A DNA stretch of 64,000 nt from Flavobacterium sp. KACC 22761 (GTDB lineage Bacteria; Bacteroidota; Bacteroidia; Flavobacteriales; Flavobacteriaceae). Below, one piece after another: positions 31,431 through 45,116 of the stretch (positions are counted from its first letter, which is position 1; the number at the start of each line of letters is the position of its first letter). The DNA lies in NCBI RefSeq assembly GCF_034058155.1, contig NZ_CP139148.1, positions 4,464,001 to 4,528,000 on the forward strand. Direction: 5' to 3'. Made by a program: the position numbers and the translations under genes. The notes under the pieces were generated by a model that saw only the letters and a program-made list of their open reading frames with translations, was not told the DNA's origin and made no database searches.

Positions 31431-34400
31431 TTAAAGTGAAACGTTGAATCCTAAATTAAACATTCGCGTAGCAAGCCCTCCTGTTTCTGGATCACCATAA
31501 TATTTCCATTCTTTTGAAGCTGACCATGTTGCCGCATTTTGAACCGAAGCATAAATCTTGAAGTTTCGCACATGCAAGCGGTCAATAAGGTCTTTAGGAA
31601 GTGAATAGGCCAACGAAATATTGTCTAAACGAATAAAACTACGATCATACAATCTTGCAACTCCAGCTCCTGCTGGTCCTCTAGCATCGAGACGAGCCCA
31701 GTCATTTGTTGGATTATCAATTGTCCAATACGGATTTACAAATGGATTGTAATTGTTTGTATACAAACTTCCATCATTATAATTATTCATATAACGGCTA
31801 TCCATTGACTTATGTCCCATGTATGAATACATATTGATTGCCAAATTCCAATTTTTGTAGAATTTAAATTCATTGCGAAGCGACCAGTTGATTGGCGGTG
31901 CAGTTTGTCCTAAAAACTGTTTGTCTTTTTCATTATAAGTTGGTTTTCCGTTAACGTCGTCTGCGGTATAACTGTTTTCAACTTTTGGATCACCAGGGCG
32001 TTGTCCATATTTTGCGGCTTCTACAACTTCGTCCTTTTGCCAAATTCCGATTATTTTATAATCCCAAATTTGAGAAATAGGTTTGCCAATAAACCATCCA
32101 TTTGTTTTATCATCAGCTTCTTTAGTTCCAATAACATTTCCATTTGCATCTTTAACGTCTTCCATGTTGCCATATAATGCCTTAATGGTGTTCTTGTTGT
32201 ATGAAAAAGCAACCATAGTTGTCCACTCGAAGTTTGGCTTTTTAATATTTAAAGTATTCAAACTTATTTCAATACCTTTATTTTCAACCTCTCCAAGATT
32301 GGTTGCAATCGAAGAGAAGCCCGTAAACTCTGGTAAACGCTGACTCATGATCATATCATTTGTTAAAGATCTATATACATCGATTGTACCTGTAATTCTG
32401 TCTTTTAAGAATCCAAGATCAAGACCTATATTGGTTGCTGTTGTTTTTTCCCATTGTAAATTAGGATTTGCCATACGATCAATCCCTAGATATTTCATAT
32501 CAACAATATTTCCTGAAGCATCTAAGTAACCCATTGTTGCACCTGTTCCAGAACTTAAGTTTGCTAAAGCTAAATAAGGATCAGCAAGTGATCTGTTTCC
32601 GTTTTTACCCCATGATAAACGTAGTTTACCCGTACTTAAAGGCTCCCAATGAAACCAACTTTCTTTATTAAAACTCCATCCTAATGCTACAGAAGGAAAA
32701 GTGGCATAGGGATAAGAAGCTCCAAATGCTGAATATCCATCACGACGTACCGTCCCTGTAATCATATAACGATTGTCAAACGAATAGAAAACTCTTGCCA
32801 TTAATGCATCTGCTGTTTGATGTGTATCCGTAGATGTAAACGTACTATTAGCAAGTGTCGCATTCGCAATATTGTGATATCCTAAAGCATCTGAAGGTTG
32901 GATATTATTTGCATCAATACGATCTGACCATGTTTTTAAGTCTTCGGCTTCCTGAACAAAAGTGGCAATAATATGGTGTTTCTCATTAAATGTATGATCC
33001 CATGCAATTGTGTTGTTGATGTTCCAAGTGAATTTCTTACCATTTTCTCTGTCTACTCCTATGTTAGCAGGGCTCCAGTTTTTATTTCCTGCAGATTGGA
33101 AATAACGATTATAAAAGAATTCATAACGTGGCGAGGCATTAAATGAATATGTAATATCAAAAGGCAAAATTACTTTGGTATTAAAAATAGTATTCAATAC
33201 CGTGTATCCTCTGTCAAGGTCCATATATTGGCGATCATAGTAATAATTATATCCACCAATTGTTGGTCCCATTGGTTGTCTTGCATAATCACCATTTGCT
33301 TCTTTAAAGTTTGCAAATGGGCTGTTTCTTAACATATTTGCATCCCAATAATTTGTGCCTGTTCCAACAGAAATATCCCCGTCTGAACGATCTTGGAAAT
33401 TAACGTTTGCTCCAAATTCAAGCCAATCTGTAATTTTAGCATCCACTTTCATATTAGAACGAACTGCTGTATAATCATTCCCTTGAATTGCTCCTTCTGA
33501 ACTTAAATATCCTAAAGACATATAATAATTTACTTTATCACTAGCTCCAGAAACACTTAAATTATTGTCGCGATTTATTCCAGTTCTAAAAGTGCTATCG
33601 TACCAATCGTGTGTTTTTCCATCAGTAAAATTTTTCAAAAGCGTAGCGTCTGTAATACCTAAACGCAATCCCCAAACTTCATTCAAGCTTTTTCCTTGTA
33701 TTTGTGCCGCTGGCTGATAAGCTAACCATTGTGCTTGAGTTATTCCATACTGACTTAATTGGTTAGGATTTGTATAATAACCCGGTTTTCCTGCCGCAGT
33801 TCCCGTCACCCATGCTTCATAATTTCCTGTGGTGGTGTTTGTACCATACGTTTTGGCAGTTTCCCAATCTTCACGATATTTTACATATCCTTCTGGAGTA
33901 TATACATCACGATAAGCACTTTCATTAACAATCGTCATGTTTGTGGTAAGGTTAATGATAGGTTTGCCTGTTTTTCCTTTTTTTGTTGAAATCACAATAA
34001 CACCCGCCGCAGCTTTTGAACCGTAAACTGCTGTTGCAGATGCGTCTTTTAAAACATCTATCTGCCCTACATCATCTGGATTAATCTCTGAAAGCTCACC
34101 ATAAAACTGCATTCCGTCTAAAATAATAAGCGGTGAATTATGACCTGCACCATCCGGATTGTAAACCGAAGTCTGTCCACGAATTTGCAAAGACCCTCCT
34201 CCTTTTGCCGCAGGATCATAACCAACTTTTAACCCCGGAACTCCTCTCAATAAATCCTGAACAGTTTGCGGATTTTGATTGGCTAATGATTCTGGCTTCA
34301 CCTGAACAATTGCTCCAGTCAAATCACTTTTTTTCATTTTCCCGTATCCAACGACTACAACCTCATTTAATGAAGCCGCATTTTCTAAAAGCTTAACGGT

Positions 34401-34763
34401 AATATTTGTTGTATTTTTTACTTGAATTTCCTGAGTCACATAACCTATATATGACACAACTAATATTGCGTTTTGCTCTCCTTTTAATTCAAATTTCCCA
34501 TCAAAATCTGTAATAGTACTAATTTTAGTTCCTTTGATCGAAACTGTAGCTCCTGGAAGCGGCACTCCATTTTGGTCTTTAACTTGTCCGCTTATTCCAT
34601 TTTGCTGTTCTATTTTTTCCAGCGCATTTGTTCCCGAAGGTTCTCCTGCGTATGCCTGTACTTGAGATAATGAAACCAGCACACAAAAAATGGCCAATTT
34701 CTTTTTAAAATCAAATCCAGATACATAATCAGGAGTCTTCATCTTCCTAATAAAGTTTTTCAT
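31431..34763 (-). CDS. SusC/RagA-family TonB-dependent oligosaccharide transporter
   Basis: The 1110-residue protein has a signal region (KKLAIFCVLVSLSQVQAYAG). A carboxypeptidase-regulatory-like domain (GISGQVKDQNGVPLPGATVS) follows, then the plug with the SusC signature LNEVVVVGYGKMKKSDLTGA and LRGVPGLKVGYDPAAKGGGS, and a 22-strand barrel ending in Leu. It imports oligosaccharides powered by TonB-ExbBD. The first N-terminal residues before the signal sequence are long (about 22 residues); a second ATG at residue 8 might be used. Its own promoter region lies upstream (34764-35150) after the terminator of the GH105 gene, so susC heads a separate transcript. Confidence 0.96.
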   Translation of the reverse strand: MKNFIRKMKTPDYVSGFDFKKKLAIFCVLVSLSQVQAYAGEPSGTNALEKIEQQNGISGQVKDQNGVPLPGATVSIKGTKISTITDFDGKFELKGEQNAILVVSYIGYVTQEIQVKNTTNITVKLLENAASLNEVVVVGYGKMKKSDLTGAIVQVKPESLANQNPQTVQDLLRGVPGLKVGYDPAAKGGGSLQIRGQTSVYNPDGAGHNSPLIILDGMQFYGELSEINPDDVGQIDVLKDASATAVYGSKAAAGVIVISTKKGKTGKPIINLTTNMTIVNESAYRDVYTPEGYVKYREDWETAKTYGTNTTTGNYEAWVTGTAAGKPGYYTNPNQLSQYGITQAQWLAYQPAAQIQGKSLNEVWGLRLGITDATLLKNFTDGKTHDWYDSTFRTGINRDNNLSVSGASDKVNYYMSLGYLSSEGAIQGNDYTAVRSNMKVDAKITDWLEFGANVNFQDRSDGDISVGTGTNYWDANMLRNSPFANFKEANGDYARQPMGPTIGGYNYYYDRQYMDLDRGYTVLNTIFNTKVILPFDITYSFNASPRYEFFYNRYFQSAGNKNWSPANIGVDRENGKKFTWNINNTIAWDHTFNEKHHIIATFVQEAEDLKTWSDRIDANNIQPSDALGYHNIANATLANSTFTSTDTHQTADALMARVFYSFDNRYMITGTVRRDGYSAFGASYPYATFPSVALGWSFNKESWFHWEPLSTGKLRLSWGKNGNRSLADPYLALANLSSGTGATMGYLDASGNIVDMKYLGIDRMANPNLQWEKTTATNIGLDLGFLKDRITGTIDVYRSLTNDMIMSQRLPEFTGFSSIATNLGEVENKGIEISLNTLNIKKPNFEWTTMVAFSYNKNTIKALYGNMEDVKDANGNVIGTKEADDKTNGWFIGKPISQIWDYKIIGIWQKDEVVEAAKYGQRPGDPKVENSYTADDVNGKPTYNEKDKQFLGQTAPPINWSLRNEFKFYKNWNLAINMYSYMGHKSMDSRYMNNYNDGSLYTNNYNPFVNPYWTIDNPTNDWARLDARGPAGAGVARLYDRSFIRLDNISLAYSLPKDLIDRLHVRNFKIYASVQNAATWSASKEWKYYGDPETGGLATRMFNLGFNVSL

Positions 34764-34896
34764 TTTCTTGGTTGTAATTTTGGTTAAATAATTAGTTTGG
34801 TTTAAATCACTGCCGAAGCAAAAAAATCATCTATAATTCTTTTGGGGAAGATTCTATAAAATCATTTATTTGCATTTCAACATTCGATTTGAGCTA

Positions 34897-34953
34897 CAAA
34901 TCTAGCAGAACAGTGCTGTTATGAGGGGGGGATTTCTGATAATAAAGAAGGGG
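34897..34953 (-). promoter_or_regulatory. susC promoter and candidate regulator binding site
   Basis: On the minus strand a -7-like TAGATTTG (34904-34897) is preceded by CCCCTCAT (34928-34921) and, 25 bases further up, by CCCCTTCTT (34953 down). A small inverted repeat AACAG-TG-CTGTT (34909-34920) lies between. There is no TTG at -33, so activation by a regulator is likely. The same arrangement precedes the lacZ gene at 45242-45297. The leader to the susC ATG is about 130 bases. The rest of the 454-base gap (34764-35217) shows only the GH105 terminator. Confidence 0.5.
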
Positions 34954-35154
34954 CAAATTAGTACAAGACCGCAAAAACACTAGGATTTTAATAAATTTCT
35001 AAAAAAAAGCACATCAGAAATCAAAAATCAATAAATATATATTCTGTTTTTAACAAAGAGAATCTTTGCAGGAATTGCAGTATTTTGCATAAAGAATAAA
35101 CGATTTCATTTTTTGAAAATCATTTTTTAGTGAAATCAATTTTTCTAGAACAAA

Positions 35155-35193
35155 AGAAAATCGACTTAATTTCAATTCAGAAATCAAGTCGAT
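35155..35193 (-). terminator. Terminator of the HTCS-DUF2264-GH105 transcript
   Basis: On the minus strand ATCGACTTGATTTC (35193-35180) pairs with GAAATTAAGTCGAT (35173-35160) with one G-U pair. A U-rich tail TTTTCTTTTG follows. It lies 25 bases after the GH105 stop. Confidence 0.85.
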
Positions 35194-35217
35194 CTAATAA
35201 AAATTATCTACAAAAAA

Positions 35218-36363
35218 CTACTTCACAAAACGATACATTTCTGACGCCGCCAACAAAAAAGCGCCTACACCAAAATCTGCTGTGGAATTTTTATCAACGA
35301 CTTGTCCCGGAATCGCTTTTTCACCAATAGGTTGTACATATCCAACAGTTCCGTCTGGCTGAAGCGCAAAAGTGGTCAAGTAATTCCATGATTTTTCAAC
35401 TACTGGCAAATAGGTCTTTTTATCTAAAATTCCATTATTTATTCCCCATAAAAACCCGTAGGTAAAAAACGCCGTTCCGCTGGTTTCAGGTCCCGGAGCA
35501 TGTTCTGGATCTAAAATACTTCTTGTCCAATAGCCTTCTTTTTGTTGTGCTGACGCCAATGCTTGAGCCATTTCCTTAAAACGCTGGATATATTCTGCTC
35601 TATGTTTAGCCTTTTTTGGCAAATCCTGAATAATTTTGGCATAACCAGCAAAAATCCAGCCGTCGCCTCTCGCCCAAAAATCTTTTTTGCCGTTTGCACT
35701 TGTATGCTTTGGATAGACATATTTCGCATCTCGGAAATACAATTTCGCCTCTGAATCATACATAATACTATCCGCATATTGTAGATAGGTATGCAGTTTT
35801 TCTAGATACATTTCATTTCCAGTAACGTTGTACAGCTTTGTCATTACGGGCATTACCATATACAAACCGTCAACCCACCACCAATAATCATTTGCAGAAG
35901 TACTCATTTCATACTCCATGACTTCCTTTGCACGAGCAATTTTTTTAGGATCTTTTTTTCCTGTAAAATTGTATAAATCAATATAAGTCTGAAAACAAAT
36001 CTGCCAATCGCCAAATAATACGTGTTTGTCCGTTTCGCCATAATTGTATTTCCATTCCGATTTATCATTTGATTTGGCGCCCATCCATTGATTTTTGTCT
36101 GCCCAAGCCATTGAGTAATCCAAATACTTTTTGTTTTTAGTCACTTTATAAGCTTCCATATTTCCTGTATGATAAGCCGAAACATGCCAAAATGAATTTC
36201 CAAAATCCGGATGCGTCGTTTGCCAACGATCATTCACTTGATCAATAATCGCGACAACCTCTTTTTTAGATTGTTTTATTGCAGTTGCTTTGCTTGTAGA
36301 AGTACTTTTACAGCCTACTGCCAGTACTGAAATCGCAATAAAAATTGATTTTTTAAAATACAT
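35218..36363 (-). CDS. GH105 unsaturated glycuronyl hydrolase, lipoprotein
   Basis: The 381-residue protein starts with a lipobox (AISVLAVGCKS, Cys 18), so it is membrane-anchored, probably facing the periplasm. The (alpha/alpha)6 barrel of the GH88/GH105 clan is recognisable: ANDYWWWVDGLYMVMPVM (D165) and FWARGDGWIFAG (D234) hold the two Asp residues, and PETSGTAFFTYGFLWGI follows. These enzymes hydrate the double bond left by a lyase on glucuronate or galacturonate and so release the terminal sugar. In arabinogalactan loci the unsaturated glucuronate comes from rhamnose-glucuronate lyases; no such lyase is seen in this window. It lies 25 bases after the DUF2264 gene. Confidence 0.9.
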   Translation of the reverse strand: MYFKKSIFIAISVLAVGCKSTSTSKATAIKQSKKEVVAIIDQVNDRWQTTHPDFGNSFWHVSAYHTGNMEAYKVTKNKKYLDYSMAWADKNQWMGAKSNDKSEWKYNYGETDKHVLFGDWQICFQTYIDLYNFTGKKDPKKIARAKEVMEYEMSTSANDYWWWVDGLYMVMPVMTKLYNVTGNEMYLEKLHTYLQYADSIMYDSEAKLYFRDAKYVYPKHTSANGKKDFWARGDGWIFAGYAKIIQDLPKKAKHRAEYIQRFKEMAQALASAQQKEGYWTRSILDPEHAPGPETSGTAFFTYGFLWGINNGILDKKTYLPVVEKSWNYLTTFALQPDGTVGYVQPIGEKAIPGQVVDKNSTADFGVGAFLLAASEMYRFVK

Positions 36364-36388
36364 AATTATAATAATATTAAGCGTTTAA

Positions 36389-37630
36389 TTATTTTGAAGC
36401 ATGATCAATTGGAATTTCCTGACCCGACCAAATTTTCTTTTGTGTCCAAGGTTGATAAGGATCACTCCAAAAAGAATCAGTTGCTGGAAGACCCAAAACC
36501 AAAAAAGCTTCCGAACACAAATACAAACTTCCCGTTGAGATATATCCTTCGCCAATATTAGGCTGACGCCCATACAGCCCAATTTGAAGCCAGCCGTTTT
36601 TATCAAAAGTTTCCTTGGCATTTATTTGATTATTGATCATAAAATATAATGCTGAACGAACTTGTGCTGGATCAATTTCTTTTGGCAATTCTTTCCAAAG
36701 TGCAATTTGTGACAGCAATTGAAATGCTCCAAAACGATACGCCAATGATCGTCCAATTGGCGGATAAGTTCCATCAGGCGAAATCAATCTTTCCTGAATT
36801 GTCGCATAACGTCTCGCTCTATTTAATTCGGTTTCAAAGTCTTTTTTATAATCGTCATTTTTATCTTTCAATACATTTAAAATATCCAACTGCATCGGGT
36901 GAATTACAAAACTGTTGTAATAATCCCAATGAAAATCGGGTCCGTCACCATAAATTCCATCGCCTAAATACCATTCTTTATGCTTAAGCAAAGCAAAATT
37001 CAACCGATTTGGATCTTCTTCTTTATCAAATTTAATAATCGCTGCTTCGACCATTCCGGCAAAAAGAAGCCAATTGCTTTGATACGGTTCAATTACCCGA
37101 GTTGATTTTAGTGCCGTAATAACATTTGCTTTTGTAACTTCATCAAGCGGTTCCCAAAGCTGATTTGGTGCACGAAGCAAAGCCTGCGCAAAAAAAGCAG
37201 CATCAACCAAGGGCTGTTTGTCTTTTACAAAATTCATGAAATCTGTGGCATTTGGATCAGTCGCATTGTGAATTGATTTTTGTGCCAAAGCGATATACTT
37301 TGCTCTTAATTTTCCTTCCGAAGTATCATCCGCGCCTAATTCCAGCCAAGGCGCCATTCCTGAAAGCGTTCTTCCAAAAGCTTCCAAATAGGTCACATGT
37401 TTTCGGTCGTCCCAAGCTCCAGGCGATTTTTCAACAGGCATTAATGCTTTCAGCTGATTATTACTTAAAGCCGTCAAAACCGGATCTCCAATTTTAATCA
37501 AAGAATTTACAAAAAAGGCACGCACTTTTTCTGGAGAATCTTTTTCAGGTTTCTTAGATTGTCCGTGAACATTCAGAACTAGAAGACAAATAAATACTGC
37601 TAAAACAGCATTTTTAAAACGATGACTCAT
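36389..37630 (-). CDS. Exported DUF2264 protein (single domain), probable glucuronidase
   Basis: The 413-residue protein has a signal peptide (AVLAVFICLLVLNVHGQS) and only the DUF2264 toroid domain. Family-typical pieces are VTYLEAFGRTLSGMAPWLEL, LFAGMVEAAI, GDGIYGDGPDFHWDYYNSFV and PIGRSLAYRFGAFQLLSQ. It is shorter than the 671-residue relative at 23983-25998 and lacks its C-terminal beta region; the two differ in detail and may cut different linkages. As recalled, DUF2264 corresponds to GH154 exo-beta-glucuronidases. It is the second gene of the HTCS transcript, 59 bases after the regulator. Confidence 0.82.
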   Translation of the reverse strand: MSHRFKNAVLAVFICLLVLNVHGQSKKPEKDSPEKVRAFFVNSLIKIGDPVLTALSNNQLKALMPVEKSPGAWDDRKHVTYLEAFGRTLSGMAPWLELGADDTSEGKLRAKYIALAQKSIHNATDPNATDFMNFVKDKQPLVDAAFFAQALLRAPNQLWEPLDEVTKANVITALKSTRVIEPYQSNWLLFAGMVEAAIIKFDKEEDPNRLNFALLKHKEWYLGDGIYGDGPDFHWDYYNSFVIHPMQLDILNVLKDKNDDYKKDFETELNRARRYATIQERLISPDGTYPPIGRSLAYRFGAFQLLSQIALWKELPKEIDPAQVRSALYFMINNQINAKETFDKNGWLQIGLYGRQPNIGEGYISTGSLYLCSEAFLVLGLPATDSFWSDPYQPWTQKKIWSGQEIPIDHASK

Positions 37631-37689
37631 ATATTTTTTTTTATCTTTTTATATTTTCTTTCATAGTACTTAATTCTAAATACTTAATA

Positions 37690-40600
37690 CTACGTAGATT
37701 TCCAAAAGCTTTCGTTCAGAATGTATTTGTTGTCCTTTACATTCTGATATTTCTTTTTAAACTCTGAAGGATTTAAATTATAAAACAGCTGAAAATGTTT
37801 TCTGAAATATTTAATATCTCCAAATCCAGCAATTGAAGCGGCTTGACTTATTTGCAAATCGGTTGTAATTAGTAATGTAGCCACTTTTCGAAGACGAACG
37901 TTTCGAGTAAATTCCAAAACCGATTTTCCTGTAATTTTTTTGATTTTTTTATAAACCAAAGAATGGCTCATTCCCAATTCACTTGCTAAATCTTTAATAT
38001 TAAAATCGTCAACATCTAAATTTGAATCAATGATTTCAATGATTTTATCTAGCAGTTTTTTATCCTCGTCAGACAATTTTGGACCTGCAACATTTTTTGT
38101 AACCGAATTAAGCAAATAGTTTTGTTCACTATCACGACGCGTTAAGATTCCGTTAATTCGCGCTAACAAATATTCATTATCAAATGGTTTTGTGATATAG
38201 TCATCGGCACCCACTTCGGCGCCTTTTAATTTTACTTCTTCAGAAGTTCCGCCGGTAAGCAGAATTACAGGAATATGTTTCAAATCAGGATCTGATTTTA
38301 TGTGTTTGCAAAAAGCCACACCATTCATTTCTCCCATTACAACATCCGAAATGATCAAATCTGGTTGTACATTTTTGACAATTTGCAATGCATTTTCAGC
38401 ATTTTCAGCTGTTGCGATATGATATTTTGAGGCTAAAATTCGTTTTAAGTAATTCCGAATCTGAACATTGTCATCAACAACTAAGATACTTTTGGCATCC
38501 TTAATTACATCTTTTACATTTTCAGGCTCTTCTTCTATTGTCTGTAAAACATTCTCACGAATTACTGTATCTTCTAAAGCTTCATCTAAAAACAAAGTTC
38601 TGTCGCTGAGATCTTCACGAATTTCAATATCTCCAAAATGCTCTTTGCCTAAAAGCAGTCTTATTTCAAAAATAGATCCGCCGTTTTCATTATCACGACA
38701 ACTCACTTTTCCGTGATGTTGCGTTATAAATTGCTTTACCAAATACAATCCGATACCAAATCCTTTGCGATTGTTTTTGACATTTTTCCCCGATTGATAA
38801 AACAAATTGAAAATTTTGTCTTTGTCAGCATCCTCAACTCCTTCGCCATTATCGGTGACATTTATGATAACTTCTGTTTCAGTACATCTCAAATTCACTG
38901 CAACTTTTCCATTTTCTTTTTCGGTAAACTTTAAAGCATTGGAAATCAAATTAAACAAAGCCATTTCTATTTTTTCCCGATCAACATAAACCAACAGTTT
39001 TTCTTCAGAAATACTAAAACTGTAGTCAATTTTTTTTGATTTTGCATGTTGCACAAAACAGCTAAAAACCTCTTTGCATAACTCTACAATGTCAATTTGA
39101 CCAATTTTAAGTTTTCCGGTTTCGGTTTCAGTTTTTCTAAAAAGAAGCAATTGATCAACCAAACTCAACAATCTTCGGGAATTACTATAAACCATTTCAA
39201 TTGCCGCAGGATCAATTTGCTGTTCAGTGCCATAAATAATATCTTTCAACGGATTGATAATCATTGTTAAAGGCGACCTGAATTCATGCGAAATATTCGT
39301 GAAAAAAGTTAATTTTTTCTCATTCAACTCTTTTTCCTGTTTCGCTAAATCCTGCGAAAGTCTTACTTCATACTTCAATTGTGCTTGCTCTCGTTGGTAT
39401 TTGTCAACCACATAAATAATGAATCCCAAAACAATAAAATAAAACCCGTAAGCCCACCAGCTTCTGTACCAAGGTGGCAAAATAGTAATGGGCAAAGAAA
39501 TAGATTTAGAATTCCAAATTCCTTCAGCATTCGTCGATTTGATTTTCAAAACATAATCACCTTCTGTAATTCTGGAATAATTGGCACTTCTGATATTATC
39601 CACATAATGCCATTGCGAATCCCATCCTTCTAGAAAATAAGCGTATGAAATTTTTTCCGGCAAACTATATTCTAAAGCGGCAAAATCAATGTTCAGCATC
39701 GATTCATCATACGGAAGTTTTAACTTTTCGACTCCAAACGCACCTAAACCATCTTGATCAAAAACTTTATTGTTTACTTTAATCGAAGTGATAATCAGTT
39801 TTGGGAAAGCATGAACTTGACTATTAATTCGGGTATCAATGATATTAAACCCCTTAATCCCACCAAATACAATTTCGCCTGTAGAAAGTCTTAACGCTGC
39901 ATTGTAATTAAATTGATTGCTCTGAAGTCCGTCTGCATCATGATAGCTTGTAATTTTTCCTGAGTCAACATTATAAACAAATATTCCGTTATAGGTACTG
40001 CACCAATAAGCACCTTGTTTGTCTCGAACGATATTTAAAATCGAATTATTTGGAAGTCCGTTTCGTTGCGTCAAAAATTTCTTTTCAAAAGTTTTCGGAT
40101 TAAAAATCATCAAACCGCCACCCTCAGTACCAACAAGCATTTTGGTATCCGAATGTGAAATTATGGATCGAACGGGATATTTGACATCAATTTCTCTTCG
40201 TTGCATCGTTTTTGGGTCGAAACGAAATAACTTTGAAAAATTTCCAATCCAAAGATGATTCTGATCCTGAGTCATCGAAATAATACCTCGAATTTTGGCA
40301 TCGACAAAATCAAACTGATCTGTTTTTTCATTATATCTGTACAAACCTTCTTCATCTGGCGAAGCCGTCCATAATATATTTTTGTTGCATTTGAATAGTA
40401 CCCAAATGTTCTTTTGAATTGTATTAAGTTTTGGATTAAATAGATTGTACTTTTTAAAATTGCGCGATTGAGAATTAAACAAACACACGCCTCCGCCATA
40501 CGTTCCAAACCAAGTTCCTTTACTATCTTTTAGAATTACAGAAACAAAATTGTTGCTCAGTGAATTTGGATTACTTGCATTGTAAGCATAATTGGTAAAC

Positions 40601-41784
40601 GTATTTGTTTTTCTGTTCCAAAGACTTGCGCCTGCTCCATCTGTTCCAATCCAAAGATTTTCTGAATCTTGTTCGCATAATGAAAGAATAAAATCACTTG
40701 GCAAAGTATTTTTTGTCAGCTCGTTTTTAGAAATGGTCACAAAAGGGCTTTTCGTTTCTTCAATCGTATTGACACCGCCTCTCAAAGTCCCAATCCAAAC
40801 GCGGCTTTCATTATCTAAATAAAGCGATGATATAGCATTGCTATTGAGTTTTTCTTCATCAAGACAAGCATTCAAAAGAAAAAAAGAATCTTTGTTGTAA
40901 TTGTATTTTACGACTCCATTTCCGTTTGTAGCGATCCAAAGTTCATTGGTGGAAGCCTTAAACATTAAATCTGAAATCGGATATTGAATTTCCTGATTGA
41001 CATAAAGATGATTCGTTTTATTTTTTGTGTTGTATTTCAAAAGTCCTTCCTCAGCTGCCATCCAAATATTTGAATATTTGTCGAATAAAATACAGCCACT
41101 TCCGACAGAACTCTCAAAAACAACAGAAAGTCTTTTGGCTCCAGATTCCATCGCTACTAAACCCACACCCGCAACTGAGCACCACAATTTGCCCGAAGCA
41201 TCAAAATCCATTTCTTGTACGTGAAAATCCCATTTTAGTTTTCCTTTTACCAAAAGCGGAATCTGAATAATATCTTCATTTTCTCCTGCAGCATACAACA
41301 AGCCTTTTCCTGCAGTTGCGATATACATTTTTGCCTTAAAATCACGAATTTGATTGACTACAAAATCAATCTTTTCACTTTTCGAAGTTTTGGCATTTAT
41401 GTAGTTCTTCGAAATAAATTTATTTCCAAGATAATCGTAAACGCTGATGCCGCCTTTTGTTCCAATCCAAATTTCATTTTGGGTTCCGCAAATACTCACT
41501 ACTCTGTTGTTTACTAATGAATTAGAATCGTTTGGTTCGTTTCTAAAACTCAGAAAATTATAACCATCATAGCGACTGATTCCATCGTAGGTTCCAAACC
41601 ACATTAAACCTCTTTTGTCTTTGTAAACTGATGTTACAGCATTGTTTGCAAGACCATTTTTAATTCCGAGATAACCAATATCATATTTTTTTTGTCCAAA
41701 TTTTGGAATAGAACTCCCTGAAGTCTGCGGTTGAGCTGACAAATGAACTAAAAGTGCTAAAAAGAATAGAATTTTGGTTTTCAA
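37690..41784 (-). CDS. Hybrid two-component system regulator (HTCS) of the glycan locus
   Basis: This 1364-residue protein combines sensor and response regulator. A signal peptide is followed by two seven-bladed Reg_prop propellers (residues ~25-680, repeats such as GLMWFGTYDGISRYDG), a Y_Y_Y domain and one membrane helix (WAYGFYFIVLGFIIYVV). The histidine kinase carries FTNISHEFRSPL (H833) and an ATPase domain (NLISNALKFT, KGFGIGLYLVK). The receiver domain has phospho-acceptor D1147 in IISDVVMGEMNG, and a C-terminal AraC-type HTH follows. HTCS proteins bind a specific oligosaccharide in the periplasm and activate the adjacent susC operon. It starts the HTCS-DUF2264-GH105 transcript. Confidence 0.96.
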   Translation of the reverse strand: MKTKILFFLALLVHLSAQPQTSGSSIPKFGQKKYDIGYLGIKNGLANNAVTSVYKDKRGLMWFGTYDGISRYDGYNFLSFRNEPNDSNSLVNNRVVSICGTQNEIWIGTKGGISVYDYLGNKFISKNYINAKTSKSEKIDFVVNQIRDFKAKMYIATAGKGLLYAAGENEDIIQIPLLVKGKLKWDFHVQEMDFDASGKLWCSVAGVGLVAMESGAKRLSVVFESSVGSGCILFDKYSNIWMAAEEGLLKYNTKNKTNHLYVNQEIQYPISDLMFKASTNELWIATNGNGVVKYNYNKDSFFLLNACLDEEKLNSNAISSLYLDNESRVWIGTLRGGVNTIEETKSPFVTISKNELTKNTLPSDFILSLCEQDSENLWIGTDGAGASLWNRKTNTFTNYAYNASNPNSLSNNFVSVILKDSKGTWFGTYGGGVCLFNSQSRNFKKYNLFNPKLNTIQKNIWVLFKCNKNILWTASPDEEGLYRYNEKTDQFDFVDAKIRGIISMTQDQNHLWIGNFSKLFRFDPKTMQRREIDVKYPVRSIISHSDTKMLVGTEGGGLMIFNPKTFEKKFLTQRNGLPNNSILNIVRDKQGAYWCSTYNGIFVYNVDSGKITSYHDADGLQSNQFNYNAALRLSTGEIVFGGIKGFNIIDTRINSQVHAFPKLIITSIKVNNKVFDQDGLGAFGVEKLKLPYDESMLNIDFAALEYSLPEKISYAYFLEGWDSQWHYVDNIRSANYSRITEGDYVLKIKSTNAEGIWNSKSISLPITILPPWYRSWWAYGFYFIVLGFIIYVVDKYQREQAQLKYEVRLSQDLAKQEKELNEKKLTFFTNISHEFRSPLTMIINPLKDIIYGTEQQIDPAAIEMVYSNSRRLLSLVDQLLLFRKTETETGKLKIGQIDIVELCKEVFSCFVQHAKSKKIDYSFSISEEKLLVYVDREKIEMALFNLISNALKFTEKENGKVAVNLRCTETEVIINVTDNGEGVEDADKDKIFNLFYQSGKNVKNNRKGFGIGLYLVKQFITQHHGKVSCRDNENGGSIFEIRLLLGKEHFGDIEIREDLSDRTLFLDEALEDTVIRENVLQTIEEEPENVKDVIKDAKSILVVDDNVQIRNYLKRILASKYHIATAENAENALQIVKNVQPDLIISDVVMGEMNGVAFCKHIKSDPDLKHIPVILLTGGTSEEVKLKGAEVGADDYITKPFDNEYLLARINGILTRRDSEQNYLLNSVTKNVAGPKLSDEDKKLLDKIIEIIDSNLDVDDFNIKDLASELGMSHSLVYKKIKKITGKSVLEFTRNVRLRKVATLLITTDLQISQAASIAGFGDIKYFRKHFQLFYNLNPSEFKKKYQNVKDNKYILNESFWKST

Positions 41785-41890
41785 AATTTCGATTTTGAGA
41801 TTAAGTTTATTTTTTTTCTAATCTGATTTCCTTCAAAAAATCAGAATTAAAAATTATTCGTGTGAAAAATACAATTATAAAATCAATCTT

Positions 41891-41924
41891 AAAAAAAACC
41901 TATGAAAATAAATCATAGGTTTTT
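41891..41924 (-). terminator. Terminator after the LacZ-type GH2 gene
   Basis: AAAAACCTATGA (41894-41905) and TCATAGGTTTTT (41913-41924) are perfect 12-bp inverted copies. On the minus strand the second arm runs into a U8 tract (41898-41891), 27 bases after the gene stop. Confidence 0.92.
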
Positions 41925-41950
41925 CATATAAAAAACACATACAATTCTTA

Positions 41951-45067
<3,117 letters not shown>

Positions 45068-45116
45068 CTAACTATTTTTGATTGTCTAAGGTTTTGTTTT
45101 TCAAAACAGAAAAAAT

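Noticed and set aside
38468..41270. Rightward open frames opposite the HTCS gene
   Set aside because: They are shadows of the long coding gene on the other strand.
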